Positions 1 through 12,725 of a stretch of 64,000 bases of DNA are shown piece by piece. Below the pieces are notes generated by a model. It made no database searches. It was not told the DNA's origin and was given only the letters and a program-made list of their open reading frames with translations. The position numbers and the translations under genes were made by a program. Within the stretch, counting starts at the first letter, position 1, and each line of letters opens with the position of its first letter. The stretch is from Puccinia triticina (taxonomy: Eukaryota > Basidiomycota > Pucciniomycetes > Pucciniales > Pucciniaceae): positions 5,890,001-5,954,000 of the forward strand of contig NC_070569.1 of NCBI RefSeq assembly GCF_026914185.1. The letters run 5' to 3'.

Positions 1-158
1 TTCTTCTTCTCTCTCCTCTTTTCTTGCACTTTCTTTCTTTCGAAAATAAATAATCAAATAATCAAATAATCAAAAATAAAATAAACTCAAAAACCCCAAT
101 CAATCCGCCACTTCTTCTTCTTCTTCTTGACCCTAACCCAGCCAGCCCCCGTTCCGAC

Positions 159-3064
159 ATGAGCCTGACTCTCAACCCAAACGGAAAACGAACCAGCAAC
201 CACCATGAACACCACCATCGCAGCCCACTAGACCCACTCATCAACAGCGCAGCCAAACGACCCAGAACATCCACCCACTTCCCCCCAGACACCATCCACA
301 AACAACGCCCAGCGATCCGAAAATCACTCTCAGCACTCATCCCCAACCAGACCAACAACAACACCCCACTCGACCTGCTCAACCCATCCAACCAATCACC
401 AACACTCAGAACAACAGTCCGCCAGCACCAACAACACCACCACCACCACCAGCCAACACAACCAACCCCACTCAAACCAACACCCACCAATCTCGCCCGT
501 CCAACCCCAAGAGAGCGCACGGCGATCAAGGACAAGGATGAACTCAAACGGGAGATGGCCCAGTGGCAAGAGAAGTACAGGGTGGCCATCAAGAGCTTTG
601 TCTTCTATCTCGATCGGCTCGACCCAACCACCTCCGCCGACCTCAAGTCCAAGATCCGAGCGTGGGGTGCTGTCAGTATACTATTAACGCCTCTCTCTGC
701 CTCTACACTAGTACTGATCTTCATCCCTCTCTTTTTCCAGCGTGTCGACCAATTCTTCTCAAAGGAAGTCACCCACATCATCACCGACATCCCAGTCCCA
801 GCCAACATCCCTGCCCTATCGCCCTCCCCACGCAAACGGAACACGGCTTACTGTCTACCCTCACCTACGCGTAATAATAAGGAGAACGGACAGATGTCAG
901 TCGGCATCCGTCGGAACCTCAAACGTCTCAGCGTCCAGTGCTCCCCAGAGAAGGAGAGATCACCCGAAGCAAACATCCCCCCCTTGATCCGTAAAGCGTT
1001 GGAACTCAAGATCAAGATCTGGAAAACTGAAAGTCAGTCAACTCAACCCTCTTTCTTGGCCCTGGATCCCACTCAAGCAATTCTATCCACCTCCTCCCCT
1101 TAGAATTGCTCAACGTGCTCCATCGTCTCGGAGACCAGAGATCACCCCTCAAACAACATCAGCAGCAGCAGCAGCAGCAACAGTCGCTACTCAAACCCTC
1201 TTTGCCCTCCTTACTACTCAAGGAAGCTCAACAGGGGCATACTAACGAATTCGACCCAGTCGCCCTTCGCTCTGATTACCACTACTTCGGTCCCAAGGCC
1301 ATGTTCATCATCGTCGAGGATACCACCCAAGAGTACAAACCCATCATCGTCAAGGAGTACTCTCGGCCCAAGACCCGCGAGGCTTCCAGTTGGCCAATCA
1401 TGTGGGGAGGCACCGAGGGCAAGTCCGTCTTCTCGCGTCACACGGCCAAGCAATCCTATCTCCACGTCCGGAACCGGATCCGACTGATGTTCGAGACGCT
1501 TGCCCGGGACTCGGCACGTCAGAAGAAAATCAACAGCGCCCGCGAGCGCTCCCAATCCCTGGACTATCCTAGCCCCTCAAACAGACCGCTCATCGACCGC
1601 ACACCGCCCGCCCAGCAGCAGAACTTGCGACGCGCCGTCAGCATGAACATGATGCAACGTCGCCAGTCTGGTCGTCTGTCGCGCATCACCACGGCAACTC
1701 AGCAGAGCGAAGAGCAGACCACCGAGCATGACCCAGAGGATGATGAGTGTCGAGTGACCGACCACGTCAACCAGACCGCACCCGACCACTACCGCGGCAA
1801 CAATCGAGTCTTCCTCGCTGCCTCTGGCAATAGCATCTCCATCACCTCCAACGTCGCCTCAGCTACCTCGACCCGTTCCAGCGCGGTGCGCGTGAGCCAG
1901 GTCGGAAGACAGTTGGTCGATAAACGTCTGGCCGCGCTTGGCAAGCGTCCCACCTTCGAAATCAACCAATCCAACTCCCCCGCCGGAATCGGTAGTAGCT
2001 CACTCAAACGAGAGATCGGTGCTGAGAGCTCCAAGGATCGCTTACTGAATCTACAAAACGAACTCGAATCGACCAATAAGCTCAAGAGAGCTCAATCCTT
2101 GGATTCATCCATGATTGCCAAGAAGAAAGCCGCGGATGAATCGAAGGCTAAGTCAACAAGGCGTGGTTTGGGCGTCCGTGCCAAGCTTGGAAACGGGTTC
2201 GAGTTGGTCGATTTGAGAAGACTTGCCAGAAATGAGGAACCGAAGACGGGCTATTGCGAGAACTGTCGATTGAAATATTCCGATTTCCGAAAGGTCAGTT
2301 CACCTCTAGACGGTCTGTGTACCGCGAGGGATTGATGACTGATAAGAATTTCTTTCCAGCATATCTTGACCAAGAAACACCGCAAGTTTGCCTTGGATGA
2401 GAATAACTGGATCGACCTCGACGATACGCTCAAGAAGACCACCCGTCGACTGAAGCCCGGTGTCGTAGTCCCGCCGTCGGTGCGCGAGATGATCCTGGCA
2501 ATGCATGCGAGTGACGATGAGCAGGAAGAAGAAGATGAGGTAGATGAGGAGGAGGAAGAGGAAGATGAAGAGGATCATGATCATGATCAGGGAGAAGAAG
2601 AAGGCGACGTGGAGGAGGATGAGGAGGACGCGGCAGATGATATGGAGGAAAAAGATGGCGATGATGATGAAGGGGTCGAAGAGGAAAGTGAGGTGGAGGA
2701 AGAGGTGGATGTACGAGACGACGACGACCGCCGCGAAGAGATCGAGCACGGCTCATCAGTCGAAGAAGTTGTTGGCGAACAAGACGAGGAGCATCGGGTG
2801 GAAGCGGACGAGCTGGAGGAAGGGGAATACGACGAAACTGAAGACGGCCATAAAGAGCAAAACGAGAATGAAGAACACGAAGAAGGAGAGGAAGAGGAAG
2901 AGGAGGGCCAAATCACCCAGAGTAATTGCCGCGACCCTCTTCATCTGTCTCCAACCTCAAACTCTCAGCCTCAGCCGTCCCATCATCATCCTCAATACGA
3001 ACTCGAGGAAGGCGAGTGGGAACTCGACGATGGCGAGCCATCGGGCGGAAACATCTTCTTCTAG
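159..3064 (+). CDS. DBF4: DBF4/Dfp1-type regulatory subunit of the Cdc7 (DDK) kinase
   Basis: This is the activating subunit of the DDK kinase, which phosphorylates MCM helicase at replication origins in the nucleus. I read four exons: 159-671, 741-1032, 1104-2293 and 2360-3064, giving 899 aa with all phases consistent. Three family motifs are visible in order. A BRCT-like motif N starts near residue 147 (FVFYLDRLDP) and continues across intron 1 to about residue 195. Motif M lies near residues 326-355 (FGPKAMFIIVED). Motif C is a DBF-type zinc finger formed by Cys653, Cys656, His666 and His672 (GYCENCR, then HILTKKH), split exactly by intron 3. After the finger comes a Glu/Asp-rich low-complexity tail, about residues 719-851. 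The N-terminal 140 residues are His/Pro/Asn-rich. The start is the first ATG of the open frame. Known from the family: the finger and motif M contact Cdc7. Identification is secure; the exact N-terminus is less so. Confidence 0.9.
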
Positions 3065-3127
3065 TCCCCCCCCCCCACCTTCCGTCTTCTCCCTCCTCCT
3101 TGTACTCATCCCTCCCCCCCTACCCCC

Positions 3128-3158
<31 letters not shown>

Positions 3159-4294
3159 AAAAAAAAACACCACACAACCGTTTATTACTAATGTATTTTT
3201 TTCCGTCTTGTGGTTGTCAAAATCGTATTTATTGTCAGTTCATGTTCTGTTTTTGTTTTGTTTTGTCTTTTTTGTTTAGTTTTTGTGTGTGATTGGATCG
3301 TGAGGAGAAAGGCAGTGCGACGAGAGTAGTACATTGTATGTAGTGATGAGAGAAAGAGTGTATAGAGAGAGGGAGGTTGGATTTACTTGGGGACGTAGAT
3401 GATGAGGATGTGTTTCTGGACATTGGGATATGTGGGGCTAATGTATAGAGGCTGCCGGAGGACCACCCAAAAAAAGTATATATTCAACTGTCTTTATCAT
3501 GTCTGATGTTTGTGCATGCTATGGGTACATATGTGCTTATGTTTCTGTTGATCTTTTGTTTGGGTTGTTCTAAAATGGACTTTAACTCTTTTACATCCAA
3601 GGCTCTCAAAGTTGAAAACGTAAAAATCTATCATATCATCGCACGATGGGTAGTTCTTTACTTCACTATATCCAAGGGTCTTTTTGTAAAGTAACTACCT
3701 GCCGTTGCTTTTGACGCCGTTATTGCTAGCAGTAAGGCGCGAATAGCGGCATGATACGTAGCGTCATGGGCCTCTATTTTTGGGCTGTTACTGGTGAAGT
3801 AACACGTTATCCAAATAACAAGCAACAACAGGCCTTAATTTGTCCTTTTATTGCCCAATATCTGTTGCACCGCGCGCAGATATTGTAAAGACCATCAAAG
3901 AGAAAAAACCTTTTGGTGTGACATATTGATATTGCGTCACAGTTACTGGTAGCAATAGCGATAACGGCCAAAAACCGTTGCGATATTGTTATGTCACGCG
4001 TTACTATAGCAATTACTGTGCACCGTTGATTGTAACAGTACAGAAGAGCCTTGAGGTACTGGAGTATTTGCAGGTAAATCTTCCTGAAGCAAAATTGGAT
4101 TTATGAGGAATTGATTATCTTGAGTTATGCGCGTTTAGTCTTTTGGCTTGAATATGTCTTCCGCTTTCGTTAGATGTCTACAAAGTTATTTTGGAAACTG
4201 TTTTATACTCAGACAAACATAATATCTCAATTATTGATGCCTCTAAGAAGGTCAACATATTTTCACAGATGAAACACGAGAAATGAAAATAAGG
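3065..4294. other. Convergent intergenic region between DBF4 and the RTC4-like gene
   Basis: This stretch holds the 3' flank of DBF4. A run of 26 C followed by 19 A lies at 3123-3167, probably in the 3' UTR. Beyond it are AT-rich sequence and a degraded repeat at about 3686-4030 that resembles the hAT-type MITE at 12332-12725. I see no further gene. Confidence 0.6.
3686..4030. mobile_element. Degraded MITE related to the 12.33-12.73 kb hAT-type element
   Basis: The segment shares an ordered set of blocks with the copy at 12332-12725: alternating GTTAC/GTAAC words, a CGCGCAGATATTGTAA-like block, a GTGACATATTG/GTGATATTGTAA block and AAAACCGTTRCGATAT near the right end. Its right end (CACCGTTG at about 4019-4026) matches the family terminus. 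The left terminus does not match well, so this is an old or truncated copy. Confidence 0.5.
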
Positions 4295-6733
4295 CTAGGC
4301 CACCGTAGCCTTCCAACCATCCTTCATAGCTTTGGCAGGATAGATTGTTTGGTTGGTCTCTGCTCCAAACCGCTTGCCGGGAGGGCTCCGATCGGAGTGC
4401 GAGGATGGTTTGATTTTTCCGGAAGATTTTTGAGTGGGGACGATTTCGATCTCGCAGCTCGTCGATTTGCGTGGACGTTTTTTCTTGCTGTGATTTGGGG
4501 GCTTGGGAGGAGAAGGAAGACTAGCTCGTTCTTCGTCTTCCGATTCCGAAGGCGATCGGCCGTCCGATGAAGTCGGGAACTCATCCTCATCAGGAAACAT
4601 CAACGTCCCGAACGTCCGGCTGTCCTCTAGCGTCGTCCGGACCCGCGTATCAGTCACTTTCAATTTCATGTCATCCGCAATCAAACAAAGTGCCGTCTCA
4701 GGTATCAGAACCTTCCGCATGAGGAAATCAAGTGTCAGCGGCCTGGCCAGTTGAGTGATCAAATCGATTTGCGACGAGCTCAGATATATCTTCTGAAGAG
4801 TACGGTAGATGACTTCGTATCCGCGGACCCCATAACTAAGACGAGGCCAGGAGAGTAGAATCAAGTCAATACGTCGCTCCTTTTTTCACATATAATAGGA
4901 AACCTTTCAGGTATGGAAGTTTTGGATAACTTACTAGCCCGGCTGTTCGACTTGAAACGTCCCCATTTCATTAGCAACACTCTGCGCTTTTCTTCCGCCT
5001 TGAGCCGTCCATTCCTTGAGAGCCATATCCATGAAGTCGGAGGCAATCTCCCGCCTGCATACCCGAGAGAGGTGCCGACGATGGCCCTTTATCCGGCTAT
5101 TGTATTATGAGAACAATAGTTTTAGTGTGTCAGCTTACACGGTTCAAGTTAGGGGAAGCAGCTCACCTCGGAAGAGTTCGGAAATCAATCTTGGTGGGCC
5201 AGCCCTTCTGGATTCCTTTCGGGATTAATTGCCACTCTGCTCGATGCAGTTGGCAATAGCTGGCGATCTTGGCAAACTAAAAAAAAACAATGAGTGAACA
5301 CAAATAAATCAGAGCTGTCTGACCAAGGCTAAATACCTAAAAAGCTTACCGGTAGGTACAATGCTAACGGGTTATTTGATTCTTTCCTCTTTGTAACACC
5401 AGGGGTGTTCTTCAGGTACTTTAATGTTTCAATGAGCCGGGTGGAGGGCTTTTGCGGAAGCGGCTCATCGCAAAAGGGACATAAGGATTCTGTATTGTAA
5501 TATTGAGATCAGCAATTAATACATGCAGAGTGTAGGCCAAAAAAAATGCAAGGGTTGGTGTGTGGAACAAACCAGGATTGTCAATCATTTCAGAGACTTC
5601 GAAGGAAAAATCTTCCGGCATTGTTTGATCGAAATCGTGGGTGCTATAGTTTGCGGGTAGAATGGGCCGGTCGGTCTGCAGAGACATCCCCATGACCGAT
5701 AGCGTGTTCTGTATATCTGCCATGAGATCGACGGAAGGCTGGCATGGCGCTTTGCCTTTAGACACGACTGATACCGAATCTGAGGATGAGCATCGCGTGG
5801 GGACCGGCAAGTCGGGCAGGGAGCTCTGGGTGCTCGTCCAGTCTCGCATGTCACTAGAGCTAGAGAAGCCAAATTGAAGTGCAGTCTGAGGATGAAACAA
5901 ATAACAGAACCATTTGTTCTCTGTGGATCTGCGCAAACAGATGGAGACTCACTTAAGCAGTTTTTTGCGCGATGATGAGGCTTTTGGGGATGGAGGTTTT
6001 TTATTAGATTTGGGCAAGGGAGCGACACTGGTGCGTGTCAGCGGCGTTCTGGATGTTGAGGCGGATCGAGATGAATCGGTGTAGGTATTTTGTGCACGTG
6101 AGCTGGTGGGGGAAGCTCTTGTGGAGGCAGAAGAGGCTGGGGAGTTGGTGCGGTTGACCGATAGATGACGCGAGGCGGTGGAAGTGAGTGGAGTGGGTCT
6201 TGCTTTCCCTAGGATTTCTGCAAGCGGCCGGTCTAACGATAGAATCCAAGCAGAAAAATAAACAAGGAACTGCTGGTTACCAATATAGACATTGCAAGGG
6301 TTGATTTGGAGGATATATAAGTTAGGATAAACTTACTTTGTAAAGTCTTAGGAGGATTTGTTTGCGGCTTGCCGACTCGAGTTGGTTTGAATTTTTTCGA
6401 TGGGGGTCTGGCTGCTTCAGCTTCTCTAAAGAATTCGGTAAAGCGGTCATTTTCGGATCGTTTGGTAGTAAAGTCATCTTGGGGGGGATTAGCTCGACGG
6501 CTAGTTGACTGGGGCGGTTTAAAGGGCGAATAGGCCTGGCCGAACTGAGGAGGAGCTCGCTTCTGCTTCGAAGTAGGGGACTGGTCGATCAGGGTCAGGT
6601 CGATGGGGGGAGCCGTAGGCGGTCGTGTGCGGGCGTTCGGGACAGCGATTGCGGTCCCTTTTCGGCTTGGGGACTTCTTGGTGAATCGTAAGCTTCGGAG
6701 GTTCTCAGAAGTGAGGAAGGTGCTTGAGTTCAT
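4295..6733 (-). CDS. RTC4-like domain protein
   Basis: This is a seven-exon gene on the minus strand: 6337-6733, 5953-6217, 5573-5859, 5350-5489, 5167-5276, 4935-5096 and 4295-4835, giving 633 aa with continuous phase. The first 300 residues are Ser/Thr/Pro/Lys-rich and probably disordered. The RTC4-like domain runs from about residue 317 to 510. It begins with a zinc-ligand-like CPFCDEPLP (Cys320, Cys323), continues with YCQLHRAE and GWPTKIDFRTLPSR, and ends with YYGVRGYEVIYRTL and VLIPETALCLIADD. The C-terminus is acidic then basic (KKKRPRK), which may be a nuclear localisation signal. In yeast the founding protein was named for a telomere-capping genetic phenotype; its biochemical role is not established. 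An in-frame stop lies just upstream of the chosen ATG. Exon 3 uses the acceptor before CTCTAGTGAC, because the nearer acceptor shifts the frame. The gene is convergent with DBF4. Confidence 0.8.
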
Positions 6734-8453
6734 CGCGTCGTCCTGTTGGAGATGTCAGCGGTCAAGAGGGAAGATATGTACAGATAACGGACAAGGTGCT
6801 TGGAGGAGCCGAGGGTAAACAACTGTCCAACTTAACAAACCTCCTGCGGGCCGCCAAGGTATTGGTGGGAGCGGCAATTGTTTCCATCACCGCACCTTCA
6901 ATACTTCTACAGATTCTTTCTAGGTTTTAGGAAATGATAGATCTACTTCTTGTTGATTTTTCAGTGTTTTCTTTAACACAGAATCTTGATTAATCTGCTT
7001 CTGTTGAAAAAAAAAACTGAAGTTCAAGATTTTAAATTTGAACTTTGATTCCGCTGGTATGGAGCAACAATGGGCCTATACTATACTATAACCAGGCCTT
7101 TCTGTTATTGTATAGGTCTGGTTTTACCACCCTATACTAATAACTGTACTAGTATTGGCCCTTGCTGCAAGTGGCCCGTATAGTATTCTGTGGTTTTTCT
7201 CTGAAACAAAAAATACAGGTATAGTAACTTTTTTTGCCCCTGGTTACCGCAATAACGCACTTAACCAGGTGTAAACATATAGCAATGACATTTGGGCTCC
7301 TGATTATTGTACAGGCAAACCATGACACCTACCTGGTCCTTGCGGTAATAGCAAGGGCTTATTAATTAGGAACACCGGGTAGGTCTTATTCTGTTGAGAG
7401 ATTGTTCTCTGTAGCTCCAGACGTGGTTGTCTGTTGACTTCAACTGCTTCAAAATCCATGTGGCTTTGTGAGGATTTTCCCCTCTCAGGGACTTTGCTGA
7501 GGCCGTAAAGGCTTTGGGTGCTCTGATCCCCAAGCCCAAGAAATAGATAGATTTTCATCCCTACTGAGTAGCTAGCCTAACTAAGCCTCTCAAACGCAGG
7601 GGGGGGGAGCCCCACGTCCCAAAGGGACTCGCCATAGGAAAGGCTTATGACTTATGTCATACTTTTTGCCTGAGAGTTTGGGGCTTTTGTGGCTTTTTAT
7701 GCCCTTTTTTCCTTTTGTCCTCCACACAGCAAAAACTGACAAGCCTCTGCTGAAGCCCTGAAGGGTCAATATAGCTGACCATCTTGGCTTCATATCCATG
7801 TCCTCATAATGAGGATTGGATGCATGAGCTGGATTGGCCAAGGCATATTAACCAGAGCTTGGAGAGCTTGGATCCTGTGGGATTGAATTGAATGAGCACA
7901 CTGTTTTCCGAGGTCAGTTCAATCCACACATGTCATACAGCCCAGAATACCCCAAAAACCATAAGTTTGGAGGGTCATGGGAGGAGAACGCTTGGACTTC
8001 CAGAGATGTGTGTGGCGGCAAAAGATAGGGAAGAGTGAGACAAGTTTCATGATCCAAAGGGCATGCCTGTGGCCCTTTGGGAACAGGGTCAAAATTTGAA
8101 TGGCACAAAACACCCACCAAAAGGCCTCAAACCCTCAGGCCAAAAAGTGGACATTAGTCCCAAGTCCCTCCTTTGAAGGTTGCGCTTCACGCAAGCAGGC
8201 TGTACCAGGGCCCTCCGAAGTGGGGGACTTGTGTCAAGTTAGACTGAGTAGTGGTACTGGCCACATCTGGCCAGTATGCCAGTATAGTATTGAGATTTTT
8301 TTTATTTCTTCCTTCATTTGGATATAGTATTTTCAAAAAAAAAAAACCTCATGTAATTGGATATAGTATTAAAAATTCATTATGGAAAAAGGAAATAGTA
8401 GTACTGTTATTGGACCAAAAAAAAATACAATAACTATACTATACCAATATCTG
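6734..8453. other. Intergenic region upstream of the RTC4-like gene
   Basis: No convincing gene is present. The stretch is AT-rich with several TATACTATAC-like words at 7070-7240 and 8430-8445, which suggests old repeat sequence. The reading frames at 7.3-8.3 kb are short, overlap each other on both strands and show no family signature. Confidence 0.5.
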
Positions 8454-9875
8454 TACGGACTTACTTTGCGCACTGCAAGAAACTCTTCGCGCACTGTGGG
8501 GGTCGTCGTCTCGACGTCCCGCCCCCAGTGCGCGCTTTTGCCACGGCTCTTCGCGCACTGTGCATTCCCCCCAAAAAACGGCTTGCATTTCTTGAGATAT
8601 TTTTTGATGAATCAATAGAATGACTTTTTATGATCCCCCTAAAAAATAATCAAGTCATTTAGGGGTCTCCGTGAGCCTAGAGAAAATTGACATGAAAAAA
8701 TCATATTTTAACGCGGCAGGGACCTGTAATACCGCTTCCTGTGCCCCAGTAGCCCCAGAAATTTCACAGTATCATGGTACATGTGCAAATTCATGACCTG
8801 ATAATTTTCAGAATTTTCACCAGCTTTCCTTTAGCCCAAATAGGTATTGCGTTTATTATTTTGCGTATATGTATAACTTTTTTGTTACACACAACAAAGG
8901 TACAAAATTTTGAGAGCACAGAGAAATATGCATCAAATTAATTCCCTGAAATTCCTAGCAACAGTGTGACATTATAAAATGAGATATAAGGGGTGCGCAG
9001 CAGGCTTAGTAGGAAAATTACTGCTAACTGTATAGCTTTTTTGTTACACACCCAAACAGTCCCAAAATTTCAGAAATGTTATCATTGTGGATATTCTCCG
9101 CGCCATAAATTTCTTGGCAATAGTGTGTCATGATAACATGAGATATAAGGGGTGCGCGGCGGGCTTAGTAGGAAAATGGCGGCTACATGTATAGATTTTT
9201 TGTTACACGCTGAAAAAGTCTGAAATTTGCAGGAATGTTTCAATTTTGCATATTCTCCGCGCCATAAAGCTCTTAGCAATAGTGTGTCATTAAAACATGA
9301 GATAAGTTAGCAGTCATTTTCCAACTAAGCCCGCCGCACTACATCTCATGTTATCATGACACACTATTGCCAAGAAATTTATGGCGCGGAGAATATCCAC
9401 AATGAAAACATTACTGAAATTTTGGGACTGTTTGGGTGTGTAACAAAAAAGCTATACAGTTAGCAGTAATTTTCCTACTAAGCCTGCCGCGCACCCCTTA
9501 TATCTCTGGGAAAAATTCTGAAAATTATCAGGTCATGAATTTGCACATTTGCCATGATACTGTGAAATTCTTGGGGCTACTGGGGCACAGGAAGCGATAT
9601 TACAGGTCCCTGCCGCGTTAAAATATGATTTTCTCATGTCAATTTTCTCTAGGCTCAAGGAGACCCCTAAATGACTTGATTATTTTTTAGGGGGATCATA
9701 AAAAGCCATTCTATTGATTCATCAAAAAATATCTCAAGAAATGCAAGCCGTTTTTTTGGCGGAAAATGCAGTGCGCGAAGAGCCGTGGCAGAAGCGCGCA
9801 CTGGGGGCTGGACGTTGAGACGACGACCCCAACAGTGCGCAAAGAGTTTTCCGCAGTGCGCAAAGTAAGTCCGTA
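8454..9875. mobile_element. Foldback DNA element with about 370-bp terminal inverted repeats
   Basis: The left end (TACGGACTTACTTTGCGCAC from 8454) is the reverse complement of the right end, which finishes at 9875. The inverted similarity covers about 370 bp per arm and resumes further inward. The left interior carries two to three head-to-tail copies of a ~165-bp unit containing TTTTTTGTTACAC, ATTCTCCGCGCCATAAA and GCGGGCTTAGTAGGAAAAT. One inverted copy of this unit lies in the right half (about 9310-9500). The flanks share TCTG on both sides (8450-8453 and 9876-9879), a possible short target duplication. No transposase frame is present, so it is non-autonomous. Superfamily not determined. 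Confidence 0.75.
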
Positions 9876-10292
9876 TCTGTATAGTAAAGGCCCATTGTTG
9901 TATGGAGGCCCTGACACACCAATCTTGCCATAAGAAATCAAAAACCCTGATTTCCCACCCTGAAATGGCAAACTTGCCACAATTTTCTTAAAAAATGCCT
10001 CTGGCCCGCCATACTTGCCAGGCTGATATTGATCTCATCCGCCATACATGCCAAGTTGCAGGAAGAATCACTGTTTCAGGGTGTTGGGCCGCCAACTGTG
10101 CCACAACCAACCCCCAAGATGCCAGACTTGCCATCACCCTTCCCCAATTGTCCGGCCCGCCCTGTGGCTCATCCCGTCCGCTCCCATACACGGAGCATGA
10201 TACAAAATATACAGAATATAAGGCTATGCCCCCATTGCTAATGTTACCCTCATGGTAGGGCTGGACCCCGACCAAGGCCAGTTGGGTATACC

Positions 10293-10698
10293 TAGGGATG
10301 AAACCGGGTTGGGTTTGGGTCGGAAAACAGTGCCCAAACCCGACCCGGAATTTAGTGCGGGTTGGGTCGGGTTGGGTCAGTTTTGAAAATATGCTGCCCG
10401 AACCCGACCCAGCATCTTACTGTTTTGGGTTGGGTTGGTTTCTGACCCGACGGGTCTCGGGTCGACCCGACCTAGTAGGCGCCAAAAACACCCAAATTTA
10501 CTGTTGGAGGTATTGTAGTTGGGTCGCAGGCCGACCCGATTAGAAAATACGCTGCCCGAACCCGACCCAATAATCTAGCGGGTCTGTGGCGGGTTGGGTC
10601 GAAAACTAGTTTTTGAGACAAAAGCCAACCCAAACCCGGCCCCAGACCTGACACCGGTCGGGTACCCGGCGGGTTGACCCGACCCACTTTCAACCCTA
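10293..10698. mobile_element. hAT-type MITE, 406 bp, with 8-bp target duplication
   Basis: The element starts TAGGGATGAAAC and ends with an inverted TTTCAACCCTA. It is flanked on both sides by the perfect 8-bp duplication GGTATACC (10285-10292 and 10699-10706). An 8-bp duplication and a YAGGGRTGNAAA-like end are hallmarks of hAT elements. The body is built of GGGTTGGGT/GACCCGACC words that make it almost wholly foldback. No coding capacity. Confidence 0.85.
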
Positions 10699-12331
10699 GG
10701 TATACCTGACTATCCAAGAGTCAGTGAGCAGGAGGATGTTTATATATCTCCCCCCGCACCACAGATGCCAACACCTGCACCAGCGTTGACTGACGCGTGT
10801 CCCGCGGCCCATCCGACTGTGTTGCATAGTCAGGTATACCCGACTGGTGGTTGGGGCTCAGCTGTAAGCCTGACTGCTTTGGCAAAAAGTCCTTTCGACG
10901 AGTTGGACATATGTACCCAGCTCGAGCTCGCTGGAATCCTTTTGTCCCACCCAGCGAGCTAGAATGACATCCCTTGCCGAGGAGTCCCCCCAGCAAGCTG
11001 AATGTGTCCAGCTCTTTGGGAGGACCTCCTTCGCCGAGCTGGATGCACATGTATCCTGCTCGCCAGGACCTCACCGAGCTGGATAAATATGTATCCAGCT
11101 TGCCGGGACCTGACCGGATCTGATTTACACCACGGGGCGCCTTTTTGGAAAAGGCTGACATCCTGCAGATGCTTTGGGCTGAAAATTGTCCGCATGATGT
11201 CCGGGGAGCATCCAGCAGATGCCAGGTGCACTGAGCATCACTTGGATGCTTTTGGATGCGTCCAAGTGATGTTCAGCCCTCAGCCCTCAAAGACATCACC
11301 TGGACATCAAGAAAAGTTGTCCTTTGAACACTCTCAATCAAAAGTGTCCAATGGACATCCTGAGATTCAACATCCATTGGAAACTCTGGCTGGAGTGTCC
11401 AATGGATGTCAACGCAGTGTGCACTGCATATCAACCGCGTGTGCTCCAATTACTTACACATACCCCCTGCCGTAGTGGGGAAGGGCTGCCTTCACCGGGA
11501 CCCCCGATGCCACAAGTTGTGCGTTCAACACCCAGTCTCTCCAGCCATTGCAGCACCAGGGCCAAGTCACCTCCAGCACCCAACCTCACTGCCTCTGCCC
11601 CCCCCCCCCCAGCTTCACAGCGCACCCGTGGCCAGAGATGGTGCTTGCTGCAGGAGTGCGCTGGCCAGCGCACATTGACCAATATTTTTCCCATCGGAGG
11701 ATGGTTTGAGATATCCGGCGGATGATTGGGTTACATCCAGCAGATGCTCAAAGACCATCCGTTGGATACTTAGTTGGGATACATCTGTATCCGTCATGAA
11801 GAGTGACATCCTGCGGATGTTTCCTGCCCTGCATCAGCCGGATGTCCAGGGACATCTCCAAAAGGGTGTCCCATGGACATCCGGCACAACCCGTGGTGTA
11901 TCCAGCTCAGCAAGGGAGGTCCTCCCAACAAGCTGGACACGTTCAGCTCTCTGGGTGGACTCTTGCCGGGACCTTCCTTACCGAGCTGGGTTCAGCTTGG
12001 CGAGAGAGGTCCTCCCGGTGAGCTGGACACATCCAGCTTGTGGGTTGACTCACTTCTTTGACGGAAAGAATCCCTCCGTTCAGGGAGGTGTACATACCTC
12101 TTGACTGGGGGAATCCCTCTGGTCAAGGAGGTATCAATGACTGAAGTCATCCAGGTGTATACCCAGGACCAATGGTACATCTGTGGGATAGGTTATGTTT
12201 TGATGTGCGGACCCTTCCACATGCAGAAGCCCAATATGCTCCTGAAAAAATTTTAAGTGGGGGCATTGGAAGATTGCAGGAAGTTTTGGTACTTGTATGG
12301 CGACTCTGGCGCTTGGATTCAATCAAAAAGC

Positions 12332-12725
12332 AGCGGTGGGTAGTTACGATACGCTACGATAACCACCGTTATCTGTGTAGCGTAACGCTTGCCGTTACTG
12401 CGCTCAGGCGTTAGCGCTAATAGTAACGACCAGTTGTAACCCCGGGCCTGATTTTTTTGGTGTGTTACTCGTGTTACTAGTAGCGTAATGCGTTAACCAC
12501 CGGTTAACAAGATAAAGAGGGGCAAATGGCCCCCTCTGGATCATATTCAGTCAGATATCTGCCCCTCCGTGCGGGCAGATATTGTAACGGATGTCAAATT
12601 TCAAGCATCCTGGGTGTGTGATATTGTAACGCACTTCTGTTACAGTTAACGGTAACGGTAACAAGAGAAAAACCGTTACGATATCGGTACGTTACCAATA
12701 AACGTACCGTAACTACCCACCGTTG
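12332..12725. mobile_element. hAT-type MITE, 394 bp, GTTACG-rich
   Basis: The ends are AGCGGTGGGTAGTTACG on the left and the complement of CAACGGTGGGTAGTTACG on the right. They are flanked by the 8-bp direct repeat CAAAAAGC (12324-12331 and 12726-12733). The body is dense in GTTAC/GTAAC/CGTTACG words on both strands. It has no reading frame of note. The target duplication length and CAACGGTGG-like end fit hAT. A degraded relative lies at 3686-4030. Confidence 0.8.

Noticed and set aside
2544..3191. Lys/Arg-rich frame within DBF4
   Set aside because: It is the frame-shifted reading of the acidic tail of DBF4.
5585..6028. Alternative frame for exon 3 of the RTC4-like gene using the nearer acceptor
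   Set aside because: It ends in a stop before the conserved CPFCDEPLP exon and its residues look random.
10293..10698. Telomeric repeats (GGGTTGGGT words)
   Set aside because: Both orientations occur, there is no regular unit, and the segment has hAT ends with an 8-bp duplication.
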